The notes beneath the pieces were generated by a model. It was not told the DNA's origin. It saw only the letters and a program-made list of their open reading frames with translations, and searched no databases. This document shows, one piece after another, positions 34,975-45,111 of a stretch of 64,000 bases of DNA. The stretch's first letter is position 1, and the number at the start of each line of letters is the position of its first letter. Both the position numbers and the translations under genes were made by a program. Source of the DNA: Candidatus Ancillula prorhinotermitis (GTDB lineage Bacteria; Actinomycetota; Actinomycetes; Actinomycetales; Bifidobacteriaceae); contig JAITGF010000003.1 in assembly GCA_031280795.1 (NCBI GenBank), positions 1 to 64,000 of the forward strand, given 5' to 3'.

Positions 34975-36089
34975 ATATACCCCTTTGTAGTAGATCTTAT
35001 GTATCCCCGTAGCTGCAATCGGACCAGAACTTTAGTGCATTCACTAAGGGGGAGGACCAATTCTTTTGCAACCCTTTCAGCGTTGAGTGTGCGAAACTTA
35101 CCAAATAGACGCATCACATCGACTTCCCCAGAGCGCATATCTAGCCCGTCGCCTGCTTCGCGCTCCACCAGAGGTGCTTCAAAGCTGTTTTGGGCTAACT
35201 CTACTAGATCGTCTACTGAGGAAATCAAAGTGGCTCTTGCTTCGCGAATCAAAGTATGACAGCCAACCGAAGTGGCAGAGTCCACCCTACCTGGCACTGC
35301 CCCTACTGGCCTAGAGAGGTTATTGGCATGATTGGCTGTAGAAATCGCCCCCGAGCGATGCTCTGCCTCAATCAAGCAAGTCGCATTCGAAAAGGCGGCG
35401 ATTAGGCGATTTCTTTCTAGGTAGCGAAACGCTGTAGGCCTTGCGCCAACTGGATATTCACTCACTACACTACCACCTGCTTTGATAACATTTTGCAAAA
35501 TCGTTTCATTAGAACTTGGTGTTAATTTATCAACTCCGCTTGCGATAAATGCCACATTTCCGCCTTTGGCTGCATTTGCTCCTAGATGTGCTTTAATATC
35601 AACCCCCAATGCCCCGCCGCTGCAAACTGTATACCCCCTTTCAGCAACTTGATAGGCGAAGTCATAAGCTATCGATGCCCCATATTCACTGCAGTTACGC
35701 GCACCCACTATCGAAACAGAGCTCTCAGACAGGCTTGCTAAATTCGAACCCCCTAGTACATAAAGCATTATTGGCGTAAACTCGGCTAAGCTGTTTAATG
35801 AATTTGGCCACTTCTCGCTTTCGGGTGTGAGTAAAGTTGCGCCGAGTTTCGAAGCGACATTAAACGCCTTTTCGGCACTGAAGGCCTCCAAATATGGCTT
35901 TACGCTCACAGCATACTCATCTATAGACTTCTCTCCAGTTGTGTGCCCATTGATGATGGACTTAATAGTTTCCAGAGCTTTTATTGCCCCCTTTTTGTAC
36001 ACCAATGAGCAGCAGAGCGGTGCGTTTAGTTGCAAAATATGCGATAACGTTAAGCGAGCGTATAAATCTGATGTGAAATCACCCGTCAA
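34956..36089 (-). CDS. dprA: DNA processing protein DprA
   Basis: 377 aa. Loads RecA on incoming single-stranded DNA during transformation. Rossmann-like core: VSIVGARNCSEYG, CSGGALGVDIKAH, FIASGVDKLTPSSN, SEYPVGARPTAFRYLERNRLIAAFS, EAEHRSGAISTANHA and PGRVDSATSVGCHTLIREAR. A C-terminal winged helix (~310-375) follows. Overlaps comM by 11 nt. Confidence 0.96.
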   Translation of the reverse strand: MTGDFTSDLYARLTLSHILQLNAPLCCSLVYKKGAIKALETIKSIINGHTTGEKSIDEYAVSVKPYLEAFSAEKAFNVASKLGATLLTPESEKWPNSLNSLAEFTPIMLYVLGGSNLASLSESSVSIVGARNCSEYGASIAYDFAYQVAERGYTVCSGGALGVDIKAHLGANAAKGGNVAFIASGVDKLTPSSNETILQNVIKAGGSVVSEYPVGARPTAFRYLERNRLIAAFSNATCLIEAEHRSGAISTANHANNLSRPVGAVPGRVDSATSVGCHTLIREARATLISSVDDLVELAQNSFEAPLVEREAGDGLDMRSGEVDVMRLFGKFRTLNAERVAKELVLPLSECTKVLVRLQLRGYIRSTTKGYIRVKNR

Positions 36090-37617
36090 TCATGCCACCA
36101 CCTTTCAGGCTGAGTGCCTTTTCAATATGCTCAAAACGCAACTCGTCATCACCATTTAAGTCTGCTACCGTCCAGCTAAGGCGTAGCACCCTGTCTGCAC
36201 CACGCAGTGAAAGCACACCTCGGTCAACCGAATCATGAATCGCGCCCATTATTTCCTTATTGCTACACATTTTGCGCAAATATGACCCAGGAACTTCAGA
36301 ATTAACTTTCCAAGGCGTTTTCTCCCAGCGTTTCCTAGCTTTTAGCCGAGCCTTCTCAACACGTGCACGAATGGTCGCCGAATCCTCTCCAAGCTGTGTG
36401 CTCATTTCTCGAGAGCGCACATTTTCAACATTGGTGAATATATCGATACGGTCTAGAAGCGGCCCAGAGAGGCGCCCTAGATAACGTCTGCGCATTATAG
36501 ACGTGCATTTGCATTTATTGTGCGATGCGCTGTACATGCCACATGGGCAAGGGTTGGCTGCAAGCACTAGCTGAAAGTGGGCTAAAAATTCCGCCTTCAT
36601 CGACGAGCGCTCGATGTTGACCACACCATTTTCGAGCGGTTGACGTAACGTTTGCAAAACCCGCGGCGAAAACTCAGGTGCTTCATCGAGAAATAGCACA
36701 CCATTATGCGCGCGCGAAATAGCCCCAGGGTGTATACCGCCCGAACCTCCCCCAATAATTGCCGGCGCAGTTGCTGTATGGTGTGGAGCCTCAAAAGGTG
36801 GGGTGAACATCAGACCCTGGTCTGGAGATTGACCTGAAAGCGAGTAGATTGACGTCACTTCTATAGCCTCTTCAAGGGTAAGGCGTGGTAAAATCGACAC
36901 TAGCCTGGCAGCGAGCATCGACTTACCAGTACCCGGTGGACCTTGCATGAAGATGTTATGAAACCCCGCCGCAGCCACTTCTAACGCGTACTTCGCCTCC
37001 GACTGGCCAAGCACATCTTTCATATCAAGCTCACTGCGTAGCGGCGAAGTTGCAACCTTCTGCGCCTTAACAGGAGTGTACTGAATCAGCGTCGATTCAC
37101 CTCCAAAATGGTTAATGACTTCCGATATGTGCCCAAACCCGAGCACATTTGCACCAGATATTAGCTTTGCCTCCTCCAGATTAGCTATAGGCACCACCAT
37201 ATTTTGCACGCTTTTGGCAAAGGCAGCGTTCACCGCCGGCAAAACGCCTCTCACCGGATGAATCCTTCCATCTAGACCTAACTCCCCAAGAAGCAAAGTG
37301 TCGCCAATGCGCGTTTTGTCGAGCACACCGTATGCGCCCATCACTGCTACGGCAATAGCTAGATCATAGTGTGACCCGCGCTTTTGCAGTGAAGCTGGAC
37401 CTAAGTTCACCGTGATATGGCATTCAGAAAGGTAAACGCCACCAGTTTTGAAGGCGGTCAAAACGCGATCGCGCGCCTCATTGACCGATGTGTCCGGTAG
37501 CCCGACAATTGTGAAGCGACTCATACCATCGGCGATGCTAGCTTCAATATTCACCAAATTACCTTGCATGCCAATGAGCGATATGCATTTGCAGCTTGCG
37601 AAACGTGTTTTAGCCAT
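36079..37617 (-). CDS. comM: ComM/YifB family AAA ATPase (Mg-chelatase-like)
   Basis: About 512 aa. N-terminal Lon-like domain (~10-170), AAA+ core with Walker A GPPGTGKSMLAARL (~215) and Walker B GVLFLDEAPEF (~300), C-terminal Mg-chelatase domain. ComM is a branch-migration helicase in natural transformation. The ATG at 37617 (MAKTRF) is chosen because AAAGAGGTGG precedes it; a TACAAT box lies about 40 nt upstream (37657-37652). Confidence 0.95.
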   Translation of the reverse strand: MAKTRFASCKCISLIGMQGNLVNIEASIADGMSRFTIVGLPDTSVNEARDRVLTAFKTGGVYLSECHITVNLGPASLQKRGSHYDLAIAVAVMGAYGVLDKTRIGDTLLLGELGLDGRIHPVRGVLPAVNAAFAKSVQNMVVPIANLEEAKLISGANVLGFGHISEVINHFGGESTLIQYTPVKAQKVATSPLRSELDMKDVLGQSEAKYALEVAAAGFHNIFMQGPPGTGKSMLAARLVSILPRLTLEEAIEVTSIYSLSGQSPDQGLMFTPPFEAPHHTATAPAIIGGGSGGIHPGAISRAHNGVLFLDEAPEFSPRVLQTLRQPLENGVVNIERSSMKAEFLAHFQLVLAANPCPCGMYSASHNKCKCTSIMRRRYLGRLSGPLLDRIDIFTNVENVRSREMSTQLGEDSATIRARVEKARLKARKRWEKTPWKVNSEVPGSYLRKMCSNKEIMGAIHDSVDRGVLSLRGADRVLRLSWTVADLNGDDELRFEHIEKALSLKGGGMIDG

Positions 37618-37808
37618 ACGCCACCTCTTTTCTGTATACAATCATTACTCAATTGTACATTTTATCGAAGTGGGTTGGTGGTAAATTTTAGTGAAATGTG
37701 TCAAATCATGATTGTGGATAAGCACTAAATTTTGCGCGAAACGCCTAAGTGCACATTCGGGCACGCAAAACACTATCTAGCTGACGTACAGCTAGCTCTT
37801 GGACCTAT

Positions 37809-38804
37809 CTAGCGGCTAGCCAAAAACCCTTGCTTTACATCTCCGAACCCCCTAAGTCGTGCGATTCTGGTTTCTAATGGTGGATGCGTATTAAATAGAT
37901 TATGGATTTTTGAAGCAATACCGCCCTTTCCAACTTTTTTGGGCGTGTCACCAGTATCTGGGTCGGCGAAAAAAAGATGGGCTCCTGCCACATTATATTT
38001 TTTCACTTCCACCGAATTGTCGCGCAGTTTCTCCAAAGCATTTGCGAGGGCATCAGAGTTATGCATAAGCTCTGCAGAGGAAGCATCAGCCAGATACTCA
38101 CGTTGCCTTGAAATTACCAGTGAAAGCAAACCCATAAATCCCTTCATAATCAATGCAATCACCATAATTACCAAGAACAATACCCCTGTATTTTGACTAT
38201 TCGAGTTGTTGTTAGAACGAGATCGAGGTGCGAAAAGGTAAGCTCGAAACGCTATTGAAACTACTATGCCCATAAGGGCTGTCATACCAAAGACAATCGT
38301 GCTCACACGGATATCATAGTTCTTTATATGGCTAAGCTCATGCCCTATAACTGCTTCAAGCTCTACGTCTTCCATTATGTCGATAAGTCCAGTGGTAATG
38401 GCAATTGAAGAGTGATCAGGGTCACGGCCAGTGGCAAAAGCGTTGGGTGCCGAATCATTTATCAGATACACTCTCGGCATTGGGATACCACTTGTGATTG
38501 CCAAATTTTGCACCATCGAATACAATTTCGAGTCCGTAGAAGATGATATTTCACGAGCACCACTTTGGCGGAGCATGGTCATATCAGCACTACGATACAT
38601 GTAGAGTAGATACAGACCCGCCATGCCTAAGACGACTAGCAAAACAGAGAAGAACGCACCCCAGTCAATCAGGATACCCCGTGGGAGCGAACCACGATAG
38701 CCAAAAAGAACGCCTAAAAATGAGCCAAAAACGAGAAAAATCAGCAAAAACAACGCCATGGCAATGACGGTATTGCGCTTGTTTTGGGCGATAGGAAGAT
38801 ACAT
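37809..38804 (-). CDS. htpX: M48 family metalloprotease HtpX
   Basis: 331 aa membrane protease for misfolded membrane proteins. Two N-terminal helices, zinc motif HELSHIKNYD (~140-149), two further helices, and the downstream Glu in REYLADASSAEL. The start ATG overlaps the lemA stop (TAATG), typical for a lemA-htpX pair. The 37642-37808 interval upstream of comM holds no gene; a small TAGCTG/CAGCTA hairpin lies near 37780. Confidence 0.95.
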   Translation of the reverse strand: MYLPIAQNKRNTVIAMALFLLIFLVFGSFLGVLFGYRGSLPRGILIDWGAFFSVLLVVLGMAGLYLLYMYRSADMTMLRQSGAREISSSTDSKLYSMVQNLAITSGIPMPRVYLINDSAPNAFATGRDPDHSSIAITTGLIDIMEDVELEAVIGHELSHIKNYDIRVSTIVFGMTALMGIVVSIAFRAYLFAPRSRSNNNSNSQNTGVLFLVIMVIALIMKGFMGLLSLVISRQREYLADASSAELMHNSDALANALEKLRDNSVEVKKYNVAGAHLFFADPDTGDTPKKVGKGGIASKIHNLFNTHPPLETRIARLRGFGDVKQGFLASR

Positions 38805-39385
38805 TAGAAGTTTAAGTCTCGCGCCATATCGGCATCGTTAACTTTGCTCTGGGTAGCTTGGTCCGATTCATAATAAGTCTCCTCTGAGAACCCGAACATG
38901 CTTGCAAAGAGTACAGTCGGGAATACTTTAATCTTCTTATTGTATTCACGAACAGTGCCATTAAAGTAATTCTGATGCGACGCAATCTTCTGAGCAGTTT
39001 GCGTAAACGAATCCTGAGCATTTGCCATCAATTGGCTGGCTTTAAGGTCGGGGTATGCTTCGAGCTGCACGTTAAGACCTTGGAATGCATTTTGAAGACG
39101 ATCGTTGGCTTGGGCCGCTTCGCGAGTGTCTGCACTTTTTAAGGCATTTTGCAAACCGCTGCGCGCCTCAACCACCTTTTGCAAAACGTCGCTTTCGAAA
39201 TCCATATATTTCTTTGCCGCATCAATTACGCCACCTACCGTCCTGAGGCGCTCCTCAAGTGCCACTGAAATAGCCTTGAACGCTTCTGAAACGTTTTCGC
39301 GCATTTTGACTAGAGTATTGTAGGTGATAATCAAGAAAATTGCTATAATCGCAACAATCACCAATAAAGTTATGAGTATTTCCAT
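38804..39385 (-). CDS. lemA: LemA family protein
   Basis: 193 aa from ATG at 39385, chosen for AAAGGA upstream. One N-terminal helix (ILITLLVIVAIIAIFLIITYNTLV), then the helical-bundle LemA domain (AFKAISVALEERL, NARLQ-like repeats, EYNKKIKVFPTVLFASMFGF). Role unknown; co-occurs with HtpX. Confidence 0.93.
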   Translation of the reverse strand: MEILITLLVIVAIIAIFLIITYNTLVKMRENVSEAFKAISVALEERLRTVGGVIDAAKKYMDFESDVLQKVVEARSGLQNALKSADTREAAQANDRLQNAFQGLNVQLEAYPDLKASQLMANAQDSFTQTAQKIASHQNYFNGTVREYNKKIKVFPTVLFASMFGFSEETYYESDQATQSKVNDADMARDLNF

Positions 39386-39404
39386 AATTATCCTTTCTAA
39401 AGTC

Positions 39405-39413
39405 ATTATACCA
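39405..39413 (-). promoter_or_regulatory. Extended -10 promoter of lemA-htpX (with leader)
   Basis: TGGTATAAT, 19 nt before the ATG with a ribosome-binding site between; contrast to the leaderless genes. Confidence 0.6.
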
Positions 39414-39441
39414 CATTCGCTTTTATAATGCAAGCGTTTTT

Positions 39442-42400
39442 TTAGGCGTTTTTAAGTTGGGTTTGCCAAGTACTTGGTAGTAGAAAATCTACTTTGTACA
39501 TAGGGGTTATATCGGCTCCGGTAAACAGCATCCTTCTTGCTTTAGCGGTTACCTTTACACTTACATCCGTCTCTGCTTGCTTTGAAGTAGTTTCTAAGTA
39601 TGCCTTTAACTCATCAACATTACTAAAGACTACCTCACCAAGTAGGCTCTGCGCTGACCAAGCGACAATGTTCGTATCTATATTAGATATCTGCACAATG
39701 CATTTTAAATCTTCGCCACCAGACGTTTCAATCACTTGGGAGTAGATGTTAAAATGCATCAGTGGGGTAAACGGTGACGCTACGATTGAATTTGTCGCAT
39801 TAGAAGAACCTACATCGTTTATGCTATAAGCGCTAAAAGTGTATGTATTCCAGGCACCAAGCATCGAAAGTGTATCCGCACTATTAAACGTGGCCGCATG
39901 GTGAAAGCTTTGCTTGCAGACCTGAGTTCGTAGCTCAATTATATTTAGACAGTACTGCGTTGGTGCAGGACTACTATACGGCTCTTGATCTGAAACGTCA
40001 ATCTGAACTGCTCCAGTACTTGCCACTTCAGCATTCACCTTAATATTACTCGGTGTTTTGGGAAGTGAGCGATACTTTACGCGCACATATCCAACCCCTG
40101 AGTTTGCATCATTTATATCTTGTCGATCGGCAAAAGTATACGTGGCTTTAGTCTCAAAGCCTCCTCCTTCTGGGGCATTTTCCACCCAGAAGGTTAACAC
40201 ACCAAACTTAGCGCCGTCGCTACACTTAAGATATGGATTTTCAATCGCACCACACTTTACATATGCACCAGTGTGCACGCCGAAGAACTTTTCTGATTCC
40301 CAAAGCTCATAAATCGCTTTAGAGACGTCGACTTGGGCACTACCGCTATTTTGAGTGACTACTACCTCTTCAAAATGCTCCCCCAAATCTAAATCTTTAG
40401 TTTTTTCTGTCTTCAAAATGCGAATTTTCCACTTCGCAGTGACTTGATACCCTTCGAGTTCAAGATGAATCTCATGCACTGATGATTCTTGTGCATTGCG
40501 GTCGATTTTGATATCAAGCTCAGTGTTATTGCAATCCACACTGACTGACACATCTCCAACACACTTTAAGGTCAAGTTTTCAATATCGCTCAATGTATGT
40601 CCGACCCATGTAATTTTGTCACTTACATACATTTTTGCACTACCTTTGGGAGCAAGCCCTGCAAGGACAACTCCGTCTTTTAACTCTGGGGTAGTGTTTT
40701 GCGGGATTATACGCACCTTGAAAGCCAGTCTTGCAATAGCGTCTTCAGTAGAAAAGCGAGCAGTAAAAATGCATTCATCTTGAGCCTCTTCGTAAATTTC
40801 GCCTGAAGTTTCATATACCAAAACGCCATCTTTTACATAGCAATTAGCAGGCAAATATTCAAGCATGCGTCGCGCATCACCAATTGTTACAAGATCTGCA
40901 TCAGCAAGTTTTTGCACACGATCCTCAAGCGGAATGCGCAAAGTCGACCCAGCCTTAACTTGCAGAACTTCAAGATCACTGCGCTTTGGAGTGATCGAAT
41001 GCTTTGCAAAAATCCTGACCATACCATAGGCGCGAGTTTTTGCAGCTGATACTTCAGACTCCGACACTTTATATACCAGAATCTGAACGCGCTCATCTAA
41101 ATCACCTTCTAATACGTTACCGGAGAAACTAGTCGAAGCGCCTCCAAAACCCCGTAGTCCAAGTTTTTCAAACTGAACAGGACCTTGGAATCCGAACGCA
41201 AATGGTGCCATATCTTTAGCGAAGTGGTGACGGTTTTGCAAGTCGTAAGTAGTGATTGAGTAATCTTTCGTGTAGGGCATAATGGCTGGGGAGGGTTCAA
41301 CAGTGCGTCGCAGCACTATATAATGCGTATATACTGAGAGTAGGTCGCCATCGATGCAAACGTCAGTTGCAATTAGATTACGCGATTCCCCATAGTCTTC
41401 TACTGGGTTTTCTGAGCCAGAGTGCTCTGATGTGCCGCCATCTGACAGTGGACTAAGTGCACAGTAGGCGCTAACTTTTACCTCCCAAACTGACGTGCCC
41501 AAAAGCCCTGTTGCAGGTATCTTCACTTTTGCATTATCAATCTGTGCAGAAAATGATTCGTCGTCAAGGGTAATACCAGCAGGATTGCTATTAAAATCTG
41601 GACTACCATCTTTTTCGCCACCTGATTGCAACTGCTGCAGAGCTGGTTTGTCAAACTGTAGCTTTACATAAGAAGGCGTAAAAATGTCATCTTGGAGATC
41701 GAGGCTTACTTCTGGCTGCTCGTTGTAATACACCTGAGAGTAGCGTCCAAACGGCGTTAAATAGCTCGCGTCACCCTCAATATTGCTCATTTCATTTCCT
41801 CCAGTTTCACCCAACGGATCGTCATTGTTAGAATTGGCGTCAACTAAAACATCACGTTTTGTAATTGTGAGATATCCACTTGCGCGAGACGTTATATAGT
41901 ACCCCTTAATGTAAACTGCATAGGGTATCACCACCTGCTTTGGCATATCATCCGGAGCTATGTAGCGAATTTTAGAGCCATGCACATATGCTATACCTTG
42001 CGTCAAATCTTGGTCGAAGGTTTGCGAATCGTCAACCAAAGCGTTTGCAGCATATGCAGTGTAGTCATTTTTCAAAACATCTACTTCGATAACTTCTCCA
42101 GGTGCTACGTCTGCAAAGTCGTCATTTACGATAATGCTTTGGTCGGGGCTTGCTTCAATAAGCACAGTGATGCGCTGAGTTATTTCACGAGCGGTATCAA
42201 TGTCACCCACCTCACCACCACCGCCCCCCGCACCATAACGCCAAGTTATTTGCACCCATCCAGCAAAAACCACTCCTGAAACAGCACTCATTGGCATTAA
42301 AACTTGCCCACCGATGTGTAGTTCAAAAGGTGCCACTTGCTCAGCATCTATGCGTGCATTAGGCCCACCATCCGTTAACTGTGGTATAGCTTCAACGTTC

Positions 42401-44358
42401 TTAATTGAAGCGCAATTGCTGATTATATTTGCGTCCGTAGCCTCAGTCGCCCCATCGGTACTCGCCTGCTGTGATAGGCGAAGACCAGAAAACGCCTCGC
42501 TTAGATCGAGCATAGTGTCTGACACGTCCATAAGCGTTACGACCAATGACTTTGCATCGCGCATAAGCCCTTCGTCGACCTCCAAAACATGTAGGCGTAT
42601 CGCACCGGAAGCTTTGACGCCCTCAAAACTGTAGCTTAAAGTATATACGCCCAGGGAAGATGCTATAATTTCAATCATGTCTCCCCCAACTCCGGTACAC
42701 CTAATTGTATCTTGACACTGTATATCTTTTAGCACTACCTTTCCGCCGAGCCTTTGGCTTTGCGCACTTAAATCAAGCATTTGTTTTGAGCCCTTTTGAG
42801 CAAATACCGTGTAATTTTGCGGTATGTATTCTTCCCGAGATTTAACCAGAAATCCAAGCCCGCCACTGGCGCGTGCGTTGAACGAATCCACTACTTGGTA
42901 GTTCAGATTTAAGTTCTCATCCGCGCTTAAGTCATCTATATGCCGTATAGTTGACTCACCGCCTGGAGAAGAAATCGCTTGGAGATGCGCACTAGAAGTA
43001 ACGTTCACCAAAGCCAAATCGTCACCATCGGGGTCGAGCCATGAATCCAAAACATTTTGCGTAATGGTACTATTTGCGCTATAGAATGTTAAGTCGTCTG
43101 CGCTTGGTGCGCGCCCAGCTTGTAATGGTGGGGAATTTTGATCTAAAGGGTGTACGTAAACGTCAAATGCATACACAGAATCACATACCCCTTTTGCGTC
43201 CGCACCAGCATCAGTGATATGTGCTATAATATGCATATAGCCAGATATTACATCTGCCACTTTTGTTACGACCGATTTTCGGTTATCACTTATTTCTACG
43301 CCAGAAAAGGCTCCTTCTTGACTGCTGCTCTGGGCGCTTTCCTGACGAATTTCTTGGCGAATCACTTGGTCTTGTGACACTTCTATGCTTGTTATAAACA
43401 CTTCGTCCTGCGGGTTTGGGTCTCTCACACCTATCGTTAGCGGTATGACATTCACGCGGTTTGGGCGCACCCCAAATTCACTCACTGAAACATCTTCTGG
43501 TCTTGGGCAGATGTTATGTGTCTGCTCTGCAGACGACTCGCCTTCAAGTGGTGTATTATCTTGTGGTTGCCACCCATTCAAAGTGGAAGGTACCACTTTC
43601 CAAGTATTACGCGCTGTGATTGAATCATTTAGAGGAGACTGCAAAACCCACACCTCACCTGTAGTGCTGGCCGAAAGCGCGAGAATCTCGCCCACTTGGT
43701 AGAACTTGAGACCTCGGTTTGGATGTGCAGCGCCACCTTCTGGCGCTGAGTTCTCAAGTAGCTGAGTGTTGCTTTCATTGTTACTCCAGCTTTCGTCTAA
43801 ATCTGTACCTAGTTGAGCCTCTTTCACTACTCCTACACAGGTGACTTCTACGCCGTTTTGCGTGGTCACAGCAGTGTAGATGGAATCTTGAAACATTATC
43901 GATTCGTCTCTTGCGGGGATGCCTTTCATAGCATTTAGTTTCACATCGATAGTGTCTTCATTCTGTGTAGATGTTTCTAGGACAACAGTTTGCACGCTTT
44001 CGTCTATGTCTTCTGGGGTGGCATCACTTATTTCCACCGCTTTGGTGTCCGCGACCAAAAGGCTATGGTTTGGCAAATTTAGTGCTGTAGCATTAGTGAA
44101 ACCAGAGCCCGGGGAGATGCTATGTATACTATTTAGCTCCATATTCAGCAAGTTGACGCGCCCATACTTATGCGCAGTATGATTAGTCACCCAGATTTCA
44201 AAGCGCTTAGTCTCTGCATCGAGACTCTTTGCTCCCATCACCGCTTTCCAAACGAAAAACGTAGATACGCCAACAACAGCAAGCAGTAAAATACCATAAA
44301 TCACCATGTTTGCTGGACTCTGGCGCGGGCTTAAATAACGCTTAACAGTGCTTATCAT
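39442..44358 (-). CDS. Giant Ig-like/FN3 repeat membrane-anchored surface protein
   Basis: 1638 aa. One N-terminal membrane helix (NMVIYGILLLAVVGVSTFFVW, ~18-38), then an entirely extracytoplasmic chain of beta-sandwich repeats: an N-terminal propeller-like part (~50-290), cadherin/Ig-like units with DPDGDDLALVNV (~445) and VNDDFADVAPGEVIEVDVLKNDY (~750), and a fibronectin type III unit near the C-terminus (~1420-1520). No LPxTG or LAxTG tail. Large Ig/FN3 proteins of this sort in bifidobacteria precede moxR-DUF58-transglutaminase genes; here lemA-htpX follow instead. Probably adhesion or wall binding. Promoter TGATATACT with 6-nt gap. Confidence 0.85.
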   Translation of the reverse strand: MISTVKRYLSPRQSPANMVIYGILLLAVVGVSTFFVWKAVMGAKSLDAETKRFEIWVTNHTAHKYGRVNLLNMELNSIHSISPGSGFTNATALNLPNHSLLVADTKAVEISDATPEDIDESVQTVVLETSTQNEDTIDVKLNAMKGIPARDESIMFQDSIYTAVTTQNGVEVTCVGVVKEAQLGTDLDESWSNNESNTQLLENSAPEGGAAHPNRGLKFYQVGEILALSASTTGEVWVLQSPLNDSITARNTWKVVPSTLNGWQPQDNTPLEGESSAEQTHNICPRPEDVSVSEFGVRPNRVNVIPLTIGVRDPNPQDEVFITSIEVSQDQVIRQEIRQESAQSSSQEGAFSGVEISDNRKSVVTKVADVISGYMHIIAHITDAGADAKGVCDSVYAFDVYVHPLDQNSPPLQAGRAPSADDLTFYSANSTITQNVLDSWLDPDGDDLALVNVTSSAHLQAISSPGGESTIRHIDDLSADENLNLNYQVVDSFNARASGGLGFLVKSREEYIPQNYTVFAQKGSKQMLDLSAQSQRLGGKVVLKDIQCQDTIRCTGVGGDMIEIIASSLGVYTLSYSFEGVKASGAIRLHVLEVDEGLMRDAKSLVVTLMDVSDTMLDLSEAFSGLRLSQQASTDGATEATDANIISNCASIKNVEAIPQLTDGGPNARIDAEQVAPFELHIGGQVLMPMSAVSGVVFAGWVQITWRYGAGGGGGEVGDIDTAREITQRITVLIEASPDQSIIVNDDFADVAPGEVIEVDVLKNDYTAYAANALVDDSQTFDQDLTQGIAYVHGSKIRYIAPDDMPKQVVIPYAVYIKGYYITSRASGYLTITKRDVLVDANSNNDDPLGETGGNEMSNIEGDASYLTPFGRYSQVYYNEQPEVSLDLQDDIFTPSYVKLQFDKPALQQLQSGGEKDGSPDFNSNPAGITLDDESFSAQIDNAKVKIPATGLLGTSVWEVKVSAYCALSPLSDGGTSEHSGSENPVEDYGESRNLIATDVCIDGDLLSVYTHYIVLRRTVEPSPAIMPYTKDYSITTYDLQNRHHFAKDMAPFAFGFQGPVQFEKLGLRGFGGASTSFSGNVLEGDLDERVQILVYKVSESEVSAAKTRAYGMVRIFAKHSITPKRSDLEVLQVKAGSTLRIPLEDRVQKLADADLVTIGDARRMLEYLPANCYVKDGVLVYETSGEIYEEAQDECIFTARFSTEDAIARLAFKVRIIPQNTTPELKDGVVLAGLAPKGSAKMYVSDKITWVGHTLSDIENLTLKCVGDVSVSVDCNNTELDIKIDRNAQESSVHEIHLELEGYQVTAKWKIRILKTEKTKDLDLGEHFEEVVVTQNSGSAQVDVSKAIYELWESEKFFGVHTGAYVKCGAIENPYLKCSDGAKFGVLTFWVENAPEGGGFETKATYTFADRQDINDANSGVGYVRVKYRSLPKTPSNIKVNAEVASTGAVQIDVSDQEPYSSPAPTQYCLNIIELRTQVCKQSFHHAATFNSADTLSMLGAWNTYTFSAYSINDVGSSNATNSIVASPFTPLMHFNIYSQVIETSGGEDLKCIVQISNIDTNIVAWSAQSLLGEVVFSNVDELKAYLETTSKQAETDVSVKVTAKARRMLFTGADITPMYKVDFLLPSTWQTQLKNA

Positions 44359-44364
44359 ATCGTA

Positions 44365-44373
44365 AGTATATCA
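44365..44373 (-). promoter_or_regulatory. Extended -10 promoter of the surface protein gene (leaderless)
   Basis: TGATATACT, 6 nt before the ATG at 44358. Confidence 0.6.
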
Positions 44374-44500
44374 AACACCAAGCTAGACGATTAGAAAGCT
44401 AATCCGAATTGTGCAAAACTTACCGTGTGAGCTTCAAGGGCGACTTTTCGTCTACTCTCATCGCCTACACCATCGTCACACTAGGGCGAGCTAGGGCGAG

Positions 44501-45076
44501 CTAAATTGCTGTCTGGTGGAAGTTATCGTGAATCCGAGACGGAGTTGGACCCCGTTGCCCTTGGTAATGCGAACCATATGCACTACTGCCATAGGCATTT
44601 TCGACTGCGGAAGACATTTTGAAGAAGGCTAACTGCCCAATCTTCATACCTGGGTAAAGCTTAATTGGGAGAGTATTCATATTAGCCAACTCCAATGTGA
44701 CGTGACCCGAAAAGCCAGGGTCAATGAAACCAGCCGTAATATGAGTCGCCAAAGCCAGACGCCCTAGCGACGACTTACCCTCGAAGCGTGCCGCGACTAT
44801 GCTCGACAAAGTCACCACTTCAAACGTAGATGCCAAGGCAAACTCTCCAGGGTGCAAAATGAAACCTTCGTCGTTATCTGCCACCACTTCGCGCGTTAAG
44901 TCCGGTTGATCGACTTTGGGGTCGATATGCGTGTACTTATGGTTATTGAAAACACGGAAGATTTTATCAAGTCGCACATCGATCGAAGCAGGCTGAACTA
45001 ATCCCTCATCATATGGGGCGAGCATAATATCCCCAGTACTCACGTACTGCTTTATATCTCTATCGGAGAGTAACAT
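44501..45076 (-). CDS. dcd: dCTP deaminase (Dcd family)
   Basis: 191 aa trimeric nucleotide enzyme making dUTP (or dUMP if bifunctional) from d[17 protein letters not shown] (~100), [19 protein letters not shown] (catalytic Glu) and [15 protein letters not shown] near the C-terminus mark the family. Which of the mono- or bifunctional types it is cannot be decided by eye. Ends within a tandem CTAGGGCGAG repeat (44481-44500). Promoter with 7-nt gap is shared almost base for base with atpG. Confidence 0.94.
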   Translation of the reverse strand: MLLSDRDIKQYVSTGDIMLAPYDEGLVQPASIDVRLDKIFRVFNNHKYTHIDPKVDQPDLTREVVADNDEGFILHPGEFALASTFEVVTLSSIVAARFEGKSSLGRLALATHITAGFIDPGFSGHVTLELANMNTLPIKLYPGMKIGQLAFFKMSSAVENAYGSSAYGSHYQGQRGPTPSRIHDNFHQTAI

Positions 45077-45083
45077 TAACTAT

Positions 45084-45111
45084 ATTATATCATGTTCTAA
45101 CTTCGCGTGCA
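45084..45111 (-). promoter_or_regulatory. Leaderless promoter of dcd on repeat boundary
   Basis: TGATATAAT (45092-45084), 7 nt before the ATG. The 28 nt are identical to those before atpG. Confidence 0.65.

Noticed and set aside
39442..44358. The giant surface protein as a substrate of the class E sortase
   Set aside because: Its C-terminus has no LPxTG/LAxTG motif, hydrophobic span or basic tail.
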